Assembly: GCF_029953265.1 (NCBI RefSeq)
Contig: NZ_JASBAO010000001.1
Location: forward strand, 1,750,001 to 1,814,000
Reading direction: 5' to 3'
Length of the DNA: 64,000 nt
Source of the DNA: Commensalibacter oyaizuii
GTDB taxonomy: Bacteria > Pseudomonadota > Alphaproteobacteria > Acetobacterales > Acetobacteraceae
This document shows positions 54,942-64,000 of this stretch, piece after piece (position 1 is the first letter of the stretch; every line of letters starts with the position of its first letter). The position numbers and the translations under genes are program-made. The notes below the pieces were generated by a model. That model was not told the DNA's origin. It did no database searches and worked only from the letters and a program-made list of their open reading frames with translations.

Positions 54942-56426
54942 ATGCTGCTGTCTTCTACACGACAGGACTGGCTTGGTAACATCCGTGCGGATGTTCTGGC
55001 TGGAATGGTTGTTGCTCTTGCGCTTATTCCTGAATCTATTGCCTTTTCTATTATTGCTGGGGTAGATCCTAGCGTTGGATTATATTCTGCCTTTTGTATT
55101 CCTTTTATTTTGTCGATTTTTGGTGGCAGACCTGGCATGATCTCGTCTTCGACGGGATCAATGGCGTTGTTAATGGGACCATTAATTCATAATCATGGTT
55201 TAAATTACTTGCTGGCGGCGGGAATTCTGGCAGGTATATTTCAAATGTTGGCTGGATACTTAAAACTGGGTGCGTTAATGCGTTTTGTTTCCCATTCTGT
55301 TGTAACGGGTTTTGTTAATGCGCTTGCTATTTTAATTTTTATTGCTCAGATACACGAGTTGGCCGGGGGATCATGGCATGTTTATGTTCTAACTGCTGGT
55401 GGTTTGGCCGTCATTTATCTTTTCCCTTTTATAACGAAATTAATCCCATCCCCTTTGATATGTATTATCGTGATTACAGGAATTGCAGTGATGTTGGGTT
55501 GGCATGTGCCTACGGTTGGCGACAAAGGGCATTTACCTGATAGCTTGCCGATGTTTTTTATTCCTGACGTGCCTTTGAACTTAAACACATTATTTATTAT
55601 ATTGCCTTATTCTTTTGGATTGGCGGCAGTTGGGTTATTGGAAACCATGATGACGGCAACCATTGTAGACGAATTTACAGATACTGACAGTGATAAAAAT
55701 CGTGAATGTAAAGGGCAGGGAGTTGCCAATATAGTAACCAGTTTTTTCGGAGGAATGGCTGGATGTGCGATGATTGGTCAGTCTGTGATTAACATTACTT
55801 CAGGGGGGCGAGGACGTTTATCAACGATGGTTGCTGGTGTTTTCTTGCTTATTTTGGTTGTATTTTTAAAGCAATGGGTTGCTATGATTCCAATGGCCGC
55901 TTTGGTTGCTGTTATGATTATGGTGTGTATTAGCACATTTTCATGGAAATCCATTTTAGAATTGCGTACACATCCACTTTCAACCAGTTTTATCATGATT
56001 TTAACAGTTTCAATTGTCGTTGTTACAGGCAACCTGGCCTATGGTGTTTTTGCGGGGGTATTGGTTGCTGCTTTAACGTTTGCTAATAAAGTATCTCATT
56101 TTATGACGGTTCAATCAACACTGACTGGTAATGTCAGGACTTATGTGGTGAATGGGCAGGTGTTTTTTGTCTCGTCTACGCGGTTTATAAAAAGCTTTGA
56201 TTTAAAAGAAGTTGTGGAAAAGGTTGTGATTGACCTCACTCATGCGCATTTTTGGGACACGAGTTCAGTATATGCACTGGACAAAGTTGCATTAAAATTC
56301 CGTGAGCAAGGAATACAAGTTGATATTCAAGGAATGAACGAGGCCAGTGCCACCCTTGTAGATCGTTTTGGTCGTTATGATCGATCTGAAAATATAGAAT
56401 TAGAATTAAAAAGTAACGTAAAATAA
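54942..56426 (+). CDS. SulP-family inorganic anion transporter with STAS domain
   Basis: A 494-residue membrane protein. The N-terminal transport domain (about 10-385) has about 12-14 hydrophobic segments, with the SulP signatures [40 protein letters not shown] and [13 protein letters not shown] cytoplasmic STAS domain occupies about 395-480 ([20 protein letters not shown]). Family members move sulfate, bicarbonate or other anions; the substrate is not determinable here. AGGA box 7 bases upstream of the ATG. The GC content is higher than in the island, consistent with core genome. Confidence 0.9.
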   Translation: MLLSSTRQDWLGNIRADVLAGMVVALALIPESIAFSIIAGVDPSVGLYSAFCIPFILSIFGGRPGMISSSTGSMALLMGPLIHNHGLNYLLAAGILAGIFQMLAGYLKLGALMRFVSHSVVTGFVNALAILIFIAQIHELAGGSWHVYVLTAGGLAVIYLFPFITKLIPSPLICIIVITGIAVMLGWHVPTVGDKGHLPDSLPMFFIPDVPLNLNTLFIILPYSFGLAAVGLLETMMTATIVDEFTDTDSDKNRECKGQGVANIVTSFFGGMAGCAMIGQSVINITSGGRGRLSTMVAGVFLLILVVFLKQWVAMIPMAALVAVMIMVCISTFSWKSILELRTHPLSTSFIMILTVSIVVVTGNLAYGVFAGVLVAALTFANKVSHFMTVQSTLTGNVRTYVVNGQVFFVSSTRFIKSFDLKEVVEKVVIDLTHAHFWDTSSVYALDKVALKFREQGIQVDIQGMNEASATLVDRFGRYDRSENIELELKSNVK

Positions 56427-56742
56427 GCGCATAAGCTTTTATTTTATAGTTTATAAAGGTTTTACATTCTGAATCCCATTGCGAGGTTTTATAAATATTG
56501 GGTTTCCTAGGGTTTGATGATTTAATCCTAGAATATGATAACTTGATGAATAATTATGAACAGAATAATGTTTATTTAGTTTATTTAATTTGATCTTCTT
56601 TAAGATGAGTGCCCGCAATCCTAAGCGCAAACTGTTTCAAGTTTTGTCATATTTGTACTATACTATACGAGGTATCTTACAGTTATACGTCAATGATGCA
56701 TATGTACGGTGTTATTTGTCTTAATATTAAGAGAAAACGTTT
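56427..56742. other. Intergenic region between convergent genes
   Basis: About 316 AT-rich bases between the SulP gene and a minus-strand secreted-protein gene. No gene, strong hairpin or repeat was recognised. Confidence 0.4.
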
Positions 56743-57324
56743 TTACAATTTACTTTTTTGATGATTTTCAATTGATCGTTTTAATCCTGTTAATTTAGGC
56801 CCTTTTTGAGATTCTACATATGTCTTGCCATTCCAGATCCAAGAATCAGACGTACCAATTAACAGGTCATGCATCCCTTTATGCTTTGTTTTTTTTATTT
56901 CAATATCCCCAGTAACTGAATCAAGTACCTTTACCCATTGATTATTTCTTTTCAAATAAGCTGTTGTTGAACATCCCCCAGAACCGCATAGGCTGGCAGA
57001 TTGTATTTGAGTAAATAAAACGATTTTAGCAGTCTTGGTAGAGGAAAGGTTGGCCGTGCCAATTAATAGTAGGGGTTGTTCATTACGGTGAATGGCAAAA
57101 TTTAGATCTGTTTGATTCAAATTACGGGCAATTGTTGCCAGTGCATTGTCGGGCTGAGGGGTTAAGGTGACCTTGCCCAATTTAATATTTTGCTGATGAT
57201 GGCTAGTTTTTTTGTGATGTTGTGATGCGCTATATGCAAGGGGGCCAGTAACCAATCCAGCGACGATGAAAGTAAAAAATAGTTTATATAATCTAGAGGG
57301 TGAAACGTATGGATGAATATTCAT
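56743..57324 (-). CDS. Secreted/periplasmic hypothetical protein
   Basis: 193 residues from the ATG at 57324, which has an AGAAAGG box; an upstream ATG (57357) would add 11 residues without one. An N-terminal membrane/signal segment KLFFTFIVAGLVTGPLAYSA is followed by a His/Lys-rich linker, then a compact domain with CGSGGCSTTAYLKRNNQWVK and HKGMHDLLIGTSDSWIWNGKTY. The latter resembles small periplasmic lipocalin-like or inhibitor-like domains, but no family is assigned. It is divergent from metX. Confidence 0.65.
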   Translation of the reverse strand: MNIHPYVSPSRLYKLFFTFIVAGLVTGPLAYSASQHHKKTSHHQQNIKLGKVTLTPQPDNALATIARNLNQTDLNFAIHRNEQPLLLIGTANLSSTKTAKIVLFTQIQSASLCGSGGCSTTAYLKRNNQWVKVLDSVTGDIEIKKTKHKGMHDLLIGTSDSWIWNGKTYVESQKGPKLTGLKRSIENHQKSKL

Positions 57325-57454
57325 AGGGCAAAACCTTTCTGAAACATATTTTTTCATTCATTGCACTCATTTTTAATAAAAGAAAAATTATATGGCCAAT
57401 TAAAACAATAATGATTTATAATTATTTTGAGATTTATCAGTTTATATGAAATAA

Positions 57455-57512
57455 GATATCTTATAAAGTGCAAAGATATGTAATCATCATTAATTGTTGT
57501 AGCAAAGTATGG
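57455..57512 (+). promoter_or_regulatory. Possible SAM-II-like riboswitch upstream of metX (weak)
   Basis: A candidate 5-bp stem ATATC/GATAT encloses TTATAAAGTGCAAA and is followed by GTAATC and, further on, TTGTAGCAAAG. The order TGCAA, stem, purine-rich tail with GTAGC-AAAG resembles SAM-II riboswitches, which control metX/metA in alphaproteobacteria. The stem is AT-rich and the pseudoknot was not verified, so this is only a suggestion. Confidence 0.2.
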
Positions 57513-57549
57513 TTTGACTGATAAAAGGGGAAGGATATCGTTATCATTT

Positions 57550-58737
57550 ATGGCTGAGTCAGAAGAAAACTATCTTAATAGTGATGAAAATCAGGATCCC
57601 CTTACCCAAAAGATTATGTTTAAAGACGGGATTTGCTTAGAGAATGGTCAATATTTGGCACCTTTGGAAATTGCATACCAGACTTATGGTCAATTATCAG
57701 CAGCAAAAGACAACGCGATTTTGATTTGTCATGCTTTGACAGGGGATCAATATGTTACAGATATTAATCCAATCAGCAAAAAAGCTGGTTGGTGGAGCAA
57801 TATGGTAGGGCCAGGCTGTCCGATCGATACAAATAAATACTTTATCATTTGTACAAATGTATTAGGCAGTTGCATGGGCACGACGGGCCCACGCTCTATG
57901 CGTGAAGATGGTCAAAAAATAGGGCGTTGGGGGGCTGATTTTCCCGCCATTACAATCAAAGATATGGTCAATGCCCAAAAAATGTTAATAGACCATTTTC
58001 AAATCAAACAATTATTCGCGGTTATTGGCGGATCCATGGGCGGTATGCAGACCTTACAATGGGCTGTAAGCTACCCTGACCAAGTTTATGCAGTGATTCC
58101 TATTGCAACCTCATCTTTTCATTCGGCGCAAAATATTGCTTTTAATGAGGTGGGGCGTCAGGCGATCTTTTCAGATCCTGATTGGCGAGATGGGGAGTAT
58201 TGGCGTTATGGGGTTACCCCGTATCGTGGATTGGCTGTTGCACGTATGATGGCACATATTACGTATTTGTCAGAAGATGCGTTAAATCGAAAATTTGGGC
58301 GACGGTTGCAAGAGCGATTAAAAGACTCTTCTTTTCCTATTTTCGGCGAGGTTTTTCAGGTAGAAAGCTATTTGCACTATCAAGGATCTAATTTCGTCAG
58401 ACGCTTTGATGCGAATTCCTATGTAACCATTACCAGGGCGATGGATTGGTTCGATTTATCTCATGCTTATGATGGGGATTTGGTTCAGGCATTTGCCCAT
58501 GTAAAGTCGCGTTTTTGCGTGATCTCCTTATCTTCGGATTGGTTATTTCCAACCTCTAGGTCCAGGGTTATTGTGCAGGCACTTAATCGGGTGGGGGCAA
58601 GGGTGTCTTTTGTTGAAATTGCAACGGATAAGGGACATGATGCTTTTTTATTAGAAGAACCCGATTTAGATATTACTATTAGAGGGTTCTTATCAGGAAT
58701 TGAAGAACAAAGGCGGTTAGAACATTATGCGTCTTGA
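57550..58737 (+). CDS. metX: Homoserine O-acetyltransferase MetX
   Basis: An alpha/beta-hydrolase-fold enzyme that acetylates (or succinylates) homoserine in methionine synthesis. From ATG 57550 it has 395 residues; a TTG at 57514 would add 12. Landmarks are [20 protein letters not shown], the nucleophile elbow GGSMGG (S162), [14 protein letters not shown], and the C-terminal catalytic Asp/His region SSDWLFP and [11 protein letters not shown]. It overlaps metW by 11 bases, the standard alphaproteobacterial pair. Confidence 0.95.
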   Translation: MAESEENYLNSDENQDPLTQKIMFKDGICLENGQYLAPLEIAYQTYGQLSAAKDNAILICHALTGDQYVTDINPISKKAGWWSNMVGPGCPIDTNKYFIICTNVLGSCMGTTGPRSMREDGQKIGRWGADFPAITIKDMVNAQKMLIDHFQIKQLFAVIGGSMGGMQTLQWAVSYPDQVYAVIPIATSSFHSAQNIAFNEVGRQAIFSDPDWRDGEYWRYGVTPYRGLAVARMMAHITYLSEDALNRKFGRRLQERLKDSSFPIFGEVFQVESYLHYQGSNFVRRFDANSYVTITRAMDWFDLSHAYDGDLVQAFAHVKSRFCVISLSSDWLFPTSRSRVIVQALNRVGARVSFVEIATDKGHDAFLLEEPDLDITIRGFLSGIEEQRRLEHYAS

Positions 58738-59323
58738 TCAACGTTGCATTATAGATATGATTAAACAACAATCCAAAGTATTGGATATTGGTTGTGGTGA
58801 TGGGTCATTAATTGATTATTTATGTCGTTATCACCAATGTGATGCGCGTGGAATTGAAGTGGATATGTCTTATGTGACAAAGGCAGTTGGTAAAGGATTG
58901 CCTGTTATTCACGGGAACGCGGATTTCGATTTGCAACATTACCCGACAGGGGGATTTGATTACGTCGTTTTGTCCCGTACTTTACAAGCCGTTAATCGCC
59001 CTAGGGAAGTGCTGCAACAAATGTTGCGTATTGGCCGTTATGCCATCGTTTCTTTCCCTAATTTTGGGCATTGGACATTGCGCCTGCAGCTTTTATTAAA
59101 AGGTCGAATGCCTATGACCAATGTTTGGGGTAAGTACTGGTATGAAACCCCTAATATCCATCCGTGTACGATGACTGATTTTGTGAATTTGTCGCGTAAA
59201 GAAGGGTATAAAATTGAACGGTGGATGGCAATTGACGATCAAGGAGGACGTGCCCCATGGGAACGCTCTATCCGTTTAGCCAATTTTTTTGGAGAGCAGG
59301 CTCTGTTCTTGTTAACGCGTTAA
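58727..59323 (+). CDS. metW: Methionine biosynthesis protein MetW
   Basis: A 198-residue methyltransferase-fold protein that works with MetX. The SAM-binding motif [15 protein letters not shown] (about 18-32) is clear, followed by [40 protein letters not shown] and [15 protein letters not shown], all MetW signatures. It starts inside the last codons of metX and so is translationally coupled. Confidence 0.94.
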   Translation: MRLDQRCIIDMIKQQSKVLDIGCGDGSLIDYLCRYHQCDARGIEVDMSYVTKAVGKGLPVIHGNADFDLQHYPTGGFDYVVLSRTLQAVNRPREVLQQMLRIGRYAIVSFPNFGHWTLRLQLLLKGRMPMTNVWGKYWYETPNIHPCTMTDFVNLSRKEGYKIERWMAIDDQGGRAPWERSIRLANFFGEQALFLLTR

Positions 59324-59342
59324 AATTTTCAATTTAATAGGG

Positions 59343-59732
59343 TTAACGTTTATAAAACTTTAAAGTGGTAAAAGAGCATCCAATGCCATGCCAATTCTGA
59401 CAGTTTTCTTCACGAATAATTGTAATTACGTTCTTGTCGTTAGTAAAAGTTACGGCGCATTGATGGGCGTCATCGGCACTTGGGTCAAGTATATCAGTGT
59501 GTAGTACAAAACGTTTACCCTGTTGTTCAGTATATCCTTTTAGATGTGCGCCACATCGTATATTTTTAAGATCAATCGTTGTATAAAGTCGATTAAAAGG
59601 GGCTTGCTCAATTTTAAGATATCCAAGGGTATGGATGTCATTTTTTCCTATAAATATCCCCGTTTCGGGACTGGCATATAAGGGAATGGACCATACTAAA
59701 GATATTCCGATGATAAGAAGATATTTTTTCAT
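59343..59732 (-). CDS. Small secreted hypothetical protein, 129 aa
   Basis: A signal peptide (about 1-20, LLIIGISLVWSIPLYA-SP) precedes a mature domain of about 109 residues with four Cys (IRCGAHLKG, HQCAVTF, ENCQNWHGIGCSFTTLKFYK), probably two disulfides. No family was recognised. It converges on metW with 19 bases between stops and lies 37 bases downstream of the decarboxylase gene, with which it may be cotranscribed. Confidence 0.65.
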   Translation of the reverse strand: MKKYLLIIGISLVWSIPLYASPETGIFIGKNDIHTLGYLKIEQAPFNRLYTTIDLKNIRCGAHLKGYTEQQGKRFVLHTDILDPSADDAHQCAVTFTNDKNVITIIREENCQNWHGIGCSFTTLKFYKR

Positions 59733-59769
59733 GTCGTCAAGCTTAACATCGGAATAAAAAATCTTAAAG

Positions 59770-60900
59770 CTAGATATAATATTCTTCTAAAGGGGCGAAA
59801 CCGTTAAAGCGTGTGGAACAATATGTTGAAACATATGCCCCAGTGCTTAACAAAGAAATACGATCCCCAGCGGTTAATTCTAAGGGAAGTTGATAGTTAG
59901 ATTTTTGATAGATCACATCAACCCCATCGCAAGATGGCCCTGCCAAGACAACGGGGCCCGTTGTTGAACCGTCATAAGAAGTTTCAATTTGATAACGAAT
60001 AGCTTCGCCTTCTGTTTCGGCCAATCCCCCAAAACGACCAATGTCCAAATACACCCAACGTGGACCGTTGGTTTTCCCCCGTTTACTGGACAGTACTACC
60101 TCTGTTGAAACAATACCTGCATTACCGACCATAAAACGCCCTGGTTCTAAAATAATTCTAGGAATGTTATTACCAAAGTGGTGTAATAGACTTTGTTGAA
60201 TTGCTGTTGTAAATTCTTCGATTTCAGGGACGTCTTCACGATAACGAATGGGAAAACCGCCTCCTAAATTAATCATTCGCAGTTCGATCCCTTGTGCGGC
60301 TAATGTTGTAAAACATGATGCTGCTTTTTCTATGGCGGCTGTATATGCTTTGGGGTCGGTTTGTTGGCTGCCAACATGAAATGAAACCCCATAAGGATCT
60401 AGCCCTAAATTTTTAGCCTGGATTAGTAATTCAACTGCATGGTCAACTGTTGTGCCAAATTTGCCAGATAAAGGCCAATCAGCCCCCAGATTATCAACGA
60501 TTAACCGGCAATATACTTTTGATCCCGGCGCATGTTTGGCAATTTTTTGCATTTCTTCGATACTATCAAACACATACATTTCAACGCCTATTTTATAAGC
60601 AGACTGAATGGATGATATTTTTTTTACCGTATTCCCAAAAGAAATTTGAGAAGGCTTTGCCCCAGCATCAAGGCATAATTGAATTTCTTCCCAAGACGCT
60701 GCATCGAAAAAAGAGTTTAAGGCAACCAGTCTTTTTAAAATAGGCAAAGCAGGATTTGCTTTTACTGCATAGTATATTCCACCATAAGGGATGGCTTGAT
60801 GCAGTTGGTTATAATTGCGTTCTACCTGATCAACATCAAGGATCAGGCATGGGGTTGATATTTGATTATTGGCTATAAATTGTGAGATTTTAGAATTCAT
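59770..60900 (-). CDS. Type III PLP-dependent ornithine/lysine decarboxylase
   Basis: A 376-residue fold-III enzyme of the eukaryotic ODC-like group. The PLP lysine is K47 in IYYAVKANP. FGNTVKK, VSFHVGSQQTDP, NLGGGFPIRY and the phosphate-binding ILEPGRFMVGNAG follow in order, and the active-site Cys is in GPSCDGVDVIY near the C-terminus. It should make putrescine or cadaverine for polyamine synthesis; specificity for ornithine or lysine cannot be read with confidence. Diaminopimelate decarboxylase is less likely given the length and the GPSCDGVD form. Confidence 0.88.
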   Translation of the reverse strand: MNSKISQFIANNQISTPCLILDVDQVERNYNQLHQAIPYGGIYYAVKANPALPILKRLVALNSFFDAASWEEIQLCLDAGAKPSQISFGNTVKKISSIQSAYKIGVEMYVFDSIEEMQKIAKHAPGSKVYCRLIVDNLGADWPLSGKFGTTVDHAVELLIQAKNLGLDPYGVSFHVGSQQTDPKAYTAAIEKAASCFTTLAAQGIELRMINLGGGFPIRYREDVPEIEEFTTAIQQSLLHHFGNNIPRIILEPGRFMVGNAGIVSTEVVLSSKRGKTNGPRWVYLDIGRFGGLAETEGEAIRYQIETSYDGSTTGPVVLAGPSCDGVDVIYQKSNYQLPLELTAGDRISLLSTGAYVSTYCSTRFNGFAPLEEYYI

Positions 60901-60930
60901 GAATTCCTATCCCTTTGTGATGATACTGTT

Positions 60931-61128
60931 TTAATTAAACAGAAAAAATGTTGCGGAACGGTCTAACGGACCAGCGAATTTAAATGGCGGTTTTTCTTTG
61001 TGAAATTTGAAAAAAGAGTTACCAATTTGCCAGAACGCTTGACGTCGTTGCGTAACCTTTAAAGGGCCAGGGGCACGTGCGTTGCTGCGTGTTTGCGATA
61101 TGATCCCTTTTTGGAATAAAATCAACAA
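60931..61128 (-). CDS. Possible small protein, 65 aa, upstream of decarboxylase
   Basis: A basic frame MLILFQKGIISQTRSNARAP to GPLDRSATFFLFN, ending 30 bases before the decarboxylase start on the same strand. No family or good ribosome binding site was seen. The segment contains a GGTC-TAAC-GGACC hairpin near its 3' end, so it may instead be the decarboxylase leader. Confidence 0.2.
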   Translation of the reverse strand: MLILFQKGIISQTRSNARAPGPLKVTQRRQAFWQIGNSFFKFHKEKPPFKFAGPLDRSATFFLFN

Positions 61129-61310
61129 TAAAATGTTATATTTTTAAAAATTTAAGAATATTTTTAGCTTACTCGCTGACATTAATGTAATGATGTTACT
61201 TAAAAGCAAGAAAAAAATATCAGAATAATGGTATAGTAATAGAAATTAAATCAAGAATATGGTTTATTTACGTCTGTTAAATATATTTGAAAGGTTGGAA
61301 TAGAAAAGTA

Positions 61311-62264
61311 ATGGATGCTTTAGATACATCGATGTCAGAAGAAATTCTTGTAGAGAAGCGATATTCTCCTTTAAAAATTTCATTTCGCGGATGGAAAACC
61401 ATTATTATGAATACCATTCGGACCTTAATCAATGGTCCATCAATGTTGGTTGCGGCGGGATGTGCCTTTTACTCAACTTTATCTTTATTCCCAACCATTA
61501 GCAGTTTAATTTCAGTTTATGGTTTAATTTTTGATCCTCAAACGGTCGAACCTCAGCTAAAATTTTTGTCACATTTTTTGCCACCATCTGTTTATAGTTT
61601 TTTGCAACAAATGATTCATAGCATCATCGATCAAACTGATTCAACCTTGACAATTCAGTTGGCTATTTCGATTGTACTAGCGATGTGGGCTTCTGCAGTT
61701 GGTACCAAGGGGCTGATTACAGGATTGAATGTTGCCTATAATGCCAAAGAAACAAGAAATTTTTTTAAATTTCAACTATTGGCGATGTCTTTGACTTTTT
61801 GCGCTATTTTGGGAACGTCTTTAACACTGGCTATTGTTGTGGCTCTGCCTGCGATTATCAAGTTGCTACCTTTAACTGTCTTTTACGATATGATGAATTA
61901 TTTCCCTTGGATTTGGGAATATATTCCAGCATTAAACATTGCAAAAACAGCGAGTAACATTGTTGTTTTGTTTTTCGTTATTTGGACATTTTCGATGTTT
62001 TATCGTTTTGGTCCTTGTCGAGCAAACGTGAATTGGCGCTGGATTTTACCAGGCGCAGTGGTTGCTACGATTCTTTGGTTACTGTCAGCTTTTGGATTTT
62101 CGTTTTATGTAGCACACTTAGCTAATTTTAGTAGTACCTATGGCCCTTTGGGCACAGTTGTTGCTGTGATGATGTGGTTCTTAGTTTCTTGTTATGTGGT
62201 ATTGCTGGGTGCACAACTTAATTCAAAAATCGAAGAATATGTTATAAAAGAAGCCTCTGCTTAA
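61311..62264 (+). CDS. YihY/BrkB-family inner-membrane protein
   Basis: 317 residues from the ATG at 61311; a TTG at 61287 would add 8. Six hydrophobic segments with family landmarks: LVAAGCAFYSTLSLFPTISS, AMWASAVGTKGLITGLNVAYN, PGAVVATILWLLSAFGFSFY and STYGPLGTVVAVMMWFLVSC-YVVLLGAQLNS. The molecular function of this family is not established, and the older ribonuclease BN label is a misnomer. Confidence 0.85.
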   Translation: MDALDTSMSEEILVEKRYSPLKISFRGWKTIIMNTIRTLINGPSMLVAAGCAFYSTLSLFPTISSLISVYGLIFDPQTVEPQLKFLSHFLPPSVYSFLQQMIHSIIDQTDSTLTIQLAISIVLAMWASAVGTKGLITGLNVAYNAKETRNFFKFQLLAMSLTFCAILGTSLTLAIVVALPAIIKLLPLTVFYDMMNYFPWIWEYIPALNIAKTASNIVVLFFVIWTFSMFYRFGPCRANVNWRWILPGAVVATILWLLSAFGFSFYVAHLANFSSTYGPLGTVVAVMMWFLVSCYVVLLGAQLNSKIEEYVIKEASA

Positions 62265-62312
62265 CGTAGTGCCATGATTATATAGACCAGAGGCTGCTCA
62301 ATTTAGATCTTG

Positions 62313-62855
62313 TTACTCTGGTGCTTCTGCAACTTCGATATTTTGGGTAATAGGCGTAATGGTAACATGAGCTGTACCTCTTCTGACCATTCCAATTTTT
62401 GCAGCGGCTGCTTTGGATAAATCAATAATTCGATTCCCTGAATAAGGACCACGATCATTAATTGTTACTACGACAGCGTTTCCAGTATCTTCAGAACGTA
62501 CTAACACCTTAGTGCCCATAGGCAAACTGGGATGAGCAGCTGTTAATTGGGTGCTATTGAAACGAGATCCTGATGCTGTTCTTAATCGATTGTGACGACC
62601 ACCATACCAGCTAGCTGTTCCACTTTCGGATTGGCTGTTATCTGTATTATAAGCCTCATTTTGGGGGTTTTGATAAGCCTTATGACGGCGGATTCGATAA
62701 GGGGTTGCCTTTTTTCTTGTGTGTTTAACAAGTTTCCGATGAGTTGTTTTTACTGAACTTCTATGTTCTGCAAATGCTTGATGGCTTTGTATTCCTTGTA
62801 GACCTAAGCCTGTGATAAGGCAAATACCTAACAATTTAGTACAACGTCGTCGCAT
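62313..62855 (-). CDS. rlpA: RlpA-type septal ring lytic transglycosylase
   Basis: A 180-residue exported protein. The signal peptide (about 1-29) is followed by a basic linker with several Arg/Lys/His, then the double-psi beta-barrel domain at about 77-170: SGTASWYGGRHNRLRTASGS, LTAAHPSLPMGTKVLVRSED and VTINDRGPYSGNRIIDLSKA. The conserved His and Asp are present. There is no SPOR domain, so this is the short form. It likely cleaves denuded glycan strands in the cell wall. Confidence 0.88.
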   Translation of the reverse strand: MRRRCTKLLGICLITGLGLQGIQSHQAFAEHRSSVKTTHRKLVKHTRKKATPYRIRRHKAYQNPQNEAYNTDNSQSESGTASWYGGRHNRLRTASGSRFNSTQLTAAHPSLPMGTKVLVRSEDTGNAVVVTINDRGPYSGNRIIDLSKAAAAKIGMVRRGTAHVTITPITQNIEVAEAPE

Positions 62856-63221
62856 GTATTTTAATCCTGTTCTTATTTCACCCTAGATTAGTAAGTGAAC
62901 CTGAATAATATAGAATATTGCCACTATAAATGGCATGATAAAATCATAATTATATCATACTCTTATAAAAAAATGGCAAAAAAAAGAAAAAAATGTATTT
63001 ATGTCGTATTGAAATTTATATAAGCATACTATGTTTGAAAATCAATAAGCTGTAAATAAAACAACAATGCAAATGAAATTAAGACGATTCAGAAAATAAA
63101 TCTTTAGGGTATATTTGTAATGATCTTAGAAGTTGCCTATTAAATAAAGAAATTATATTTATTAGGATGAATAGTCTATATATAAAGAAAAGATATTTAT
63201 GTATTGAAGGCGTAACAGGTG
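62856..63221. other. AT-rich intergenic region before aroQ
   Basis: About 366 bases without a supported gene. A GAAGG at 63206-63210 is the likely ribosome binding site for aroQ. No recognisable riboswitch or strong hairpin. Confidence 0.4.
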
Positions 63222-63674
63222 ATGGTATTACCGCTGGTATATGTTTTGAATGGGCCCAATTTGAATATGTTGGGGATGCGTCAGCCAGAAGTTTATGGCA
63301 GTGCAACCCTTGACGATGTGGAACAAATTTGCATTCAAAACGCAGAGCAGTTAGAAATAGCTATAGATTTTCGTCAGACTAATGATGAAGGTGAGCTGGT
63401 TTCATGGATACAGGAATGCAAAGGAAAGGCCAAGGGAATCATTATTAACGCTGGTGCCTACAGTCATACATCCATTGCAACACTGGATGCGTTGTTATCT
63501 GTGGATTTACCTGTTATAGAGGTTCATATTTCAAATATTTATCGTCGGGAATCATTTCGACATCATTCATATGTTTCGCAAGCAGCAACAGGTGTTATTT
63601 GTGGGCTAGGCTTACAAGGGTACGCGCTTGCGCTTGCTGCGATAGCAGATATTATTCTAGAAGAGGACAGTTAA
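63222..63674 (+). CDS. aroQ: 3-dehydroquinate dehydratase, type II
   Basis: A 150-residue shikimate-pathway enzyme that converts 3-dehydroquinate to 3-dehydroshikimate. Signatures are LNGPNLNMLGMRQPEVYG, the catalytic Tyr/Arg region, IINAGAYSHTSIA, EVHISNIYRRESFRHHSY and VICGLGLQGY. A GTG one codon upstream (63219) is the alternative start. Its stop overlaps the accB start (TAATG), an arrangement common in alphaproteobacteria. Confidence 0.95.
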   Translation: MVLPLVYVLNGPNLNMLGMRQPEVYGSATLDDVEQICIQNAEQLEIAIDFRQTNDEGELVSWIQECKGKAKGIIINAGAYSHTSIATLDALLSVDLPVIEVHISNIYRRESFRHHSYVSQAATGVICGLGLQGYALALAAIADIILEEDS

Positions 63675-64000
63675 TGGGCAAAATGCTCGTCGATGCAGAA
63701 GTCATTCGTGCTTTAGCAGATATTTTAACCGAAACTGGGTTAAGTGAAATTGAAATTGCAGAAAAGGATCAGAGAATCCGCGTTGCCAGAAATCTTGGTG
63801 GTGGTGGCGTTGTTGCCCCCGTTGCAGCGCCTGTAGCCGTTGAAACCAGTTCACAGGTTGCGACACAAGATTTATCAAAAGACCCTGGTGCAGTACTAAG
63901 CCCAATGATTGGGGTTGCGTATTTAACACCTGAACCATCTGCACCTGCTTTTGTTACTGTTGGACAGCAAGTACAAGCAGGTCAGGTGTTGATGTTAATT
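63674..64000 (+). CDS. accB: Biotin carboxyl carrier protein of acetyl-CoA carboxylase, partial
   Basis: The first 109 residues are visible; the gene runs off the right edge. It begins MGKMLVDAEVIRALADILTE, has GLSEIEIAEKDQRIRVAR, an Ala/Pro/Val linker, then the biotinyl-domain start SPMIGVAYLTPEPSAPAFVT and GQQVQAGQVLMLI. The sequence ends just before the expected EAMKM biotinylation motif. Translation is coupled to aroQ. Confidence 0.92.
   Translation, partial: MGKMLVDAEVIRALADILTETGLSEIEIAEKDQRIRVARNLGGGGVVAPVAAPVAVETSSQVATQDLSKDPGAVLSPMIGVAYLTPEPSAPAFVTVGQQVQAGQVLMLI

Noticed and set aside
1-64000. CRISPR arrays, rRNA and tRNA genes
   Set aside because: No spaced direct repeats, no rRNA-like blocks and no cloverleaf with a T-loop consensus were seen on reading; a covariance search would be needed to exclude tRNAs fully.

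Overview
The window is a low-GC bacterial chromosome segment. It most likely comes from an insect-associated acetic acid bacterium (Acetobacteraceae, Commensalibacter-like). This is an inference from the AT-rich coding style, the metX-metW and aroQ-accB pairs typical of alphaproteobacteria, and a large Hint-domain protein of a kind common in that family. No rRNA, tRNA or CRISPR array was seen.

Layout. (1) 1-1.4 kb: decayed toxin-like coding debris. (2) 1.6-19.5 kb: a nearly complete nitrate-respiration module. It has the NarXL two-component system (minus strand), then narK-narGHJI-modABC-moaA (plus strand), then a minus-strand molybdenum-cofactor operon moaD-moaE-mobA-moeA-mog with divergent moaC. 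These genes import nitrate and molybdate, build the cofactor, and reduce nitrate to nitrite; no nitrite reductase is present. (3) 19.8-24.8 kb: a kptA remnant, an unknown gene, and a di-heme peroxidase plus small periplasmic protein divergent from a TonB-dependent receptor. (4) 24.8-50.9 kb: a 26-kb accessory island bounded by two directly repeated, almost identical and equally defective IS6-type elements. It looks like an integrated plasmid: broken Rep_3 initiator, broken HUH-type replication gene, truncated ParA and serine recombinase. Its cargo is vapBC, phd plus a broken doc, a relB/dinJ remnant, a methyltransferase-helicase-GIY-YIG restriction-like locus, a three-gene membrane/HNH-like/YkgJ cassette, a KilA-N fragment cut by another IS6 remnant, a Hint-domain protein, a phage tail-terminator remnant, and a candidate effector/immunity group. 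(5) 50.9-64 kb: an outer-membrane barrel protein, moeB (the missing Moco gene, separated from the rest by the island), an IS1595-type remnant and other debris, then core genes: SulP transporter, metXW, an ornithine/lysine decarboxylase-like enzyme, a YihY protein, rlpA, aroQ and the start of accB.

The most interesting parts are the restriction-like locus, whose small and nuclease proteins share an N-terminal DDDLGLL motif and whose helicase and small protein share a GREP-type domain; the three-gene cassette at 40.3-43.2 kb; and near-identical operator-like palindromes in front of two unrelated toxin-antitoxin modules. Many island genes carry single-base frameshifts or new stops, so it appears to be decaying.
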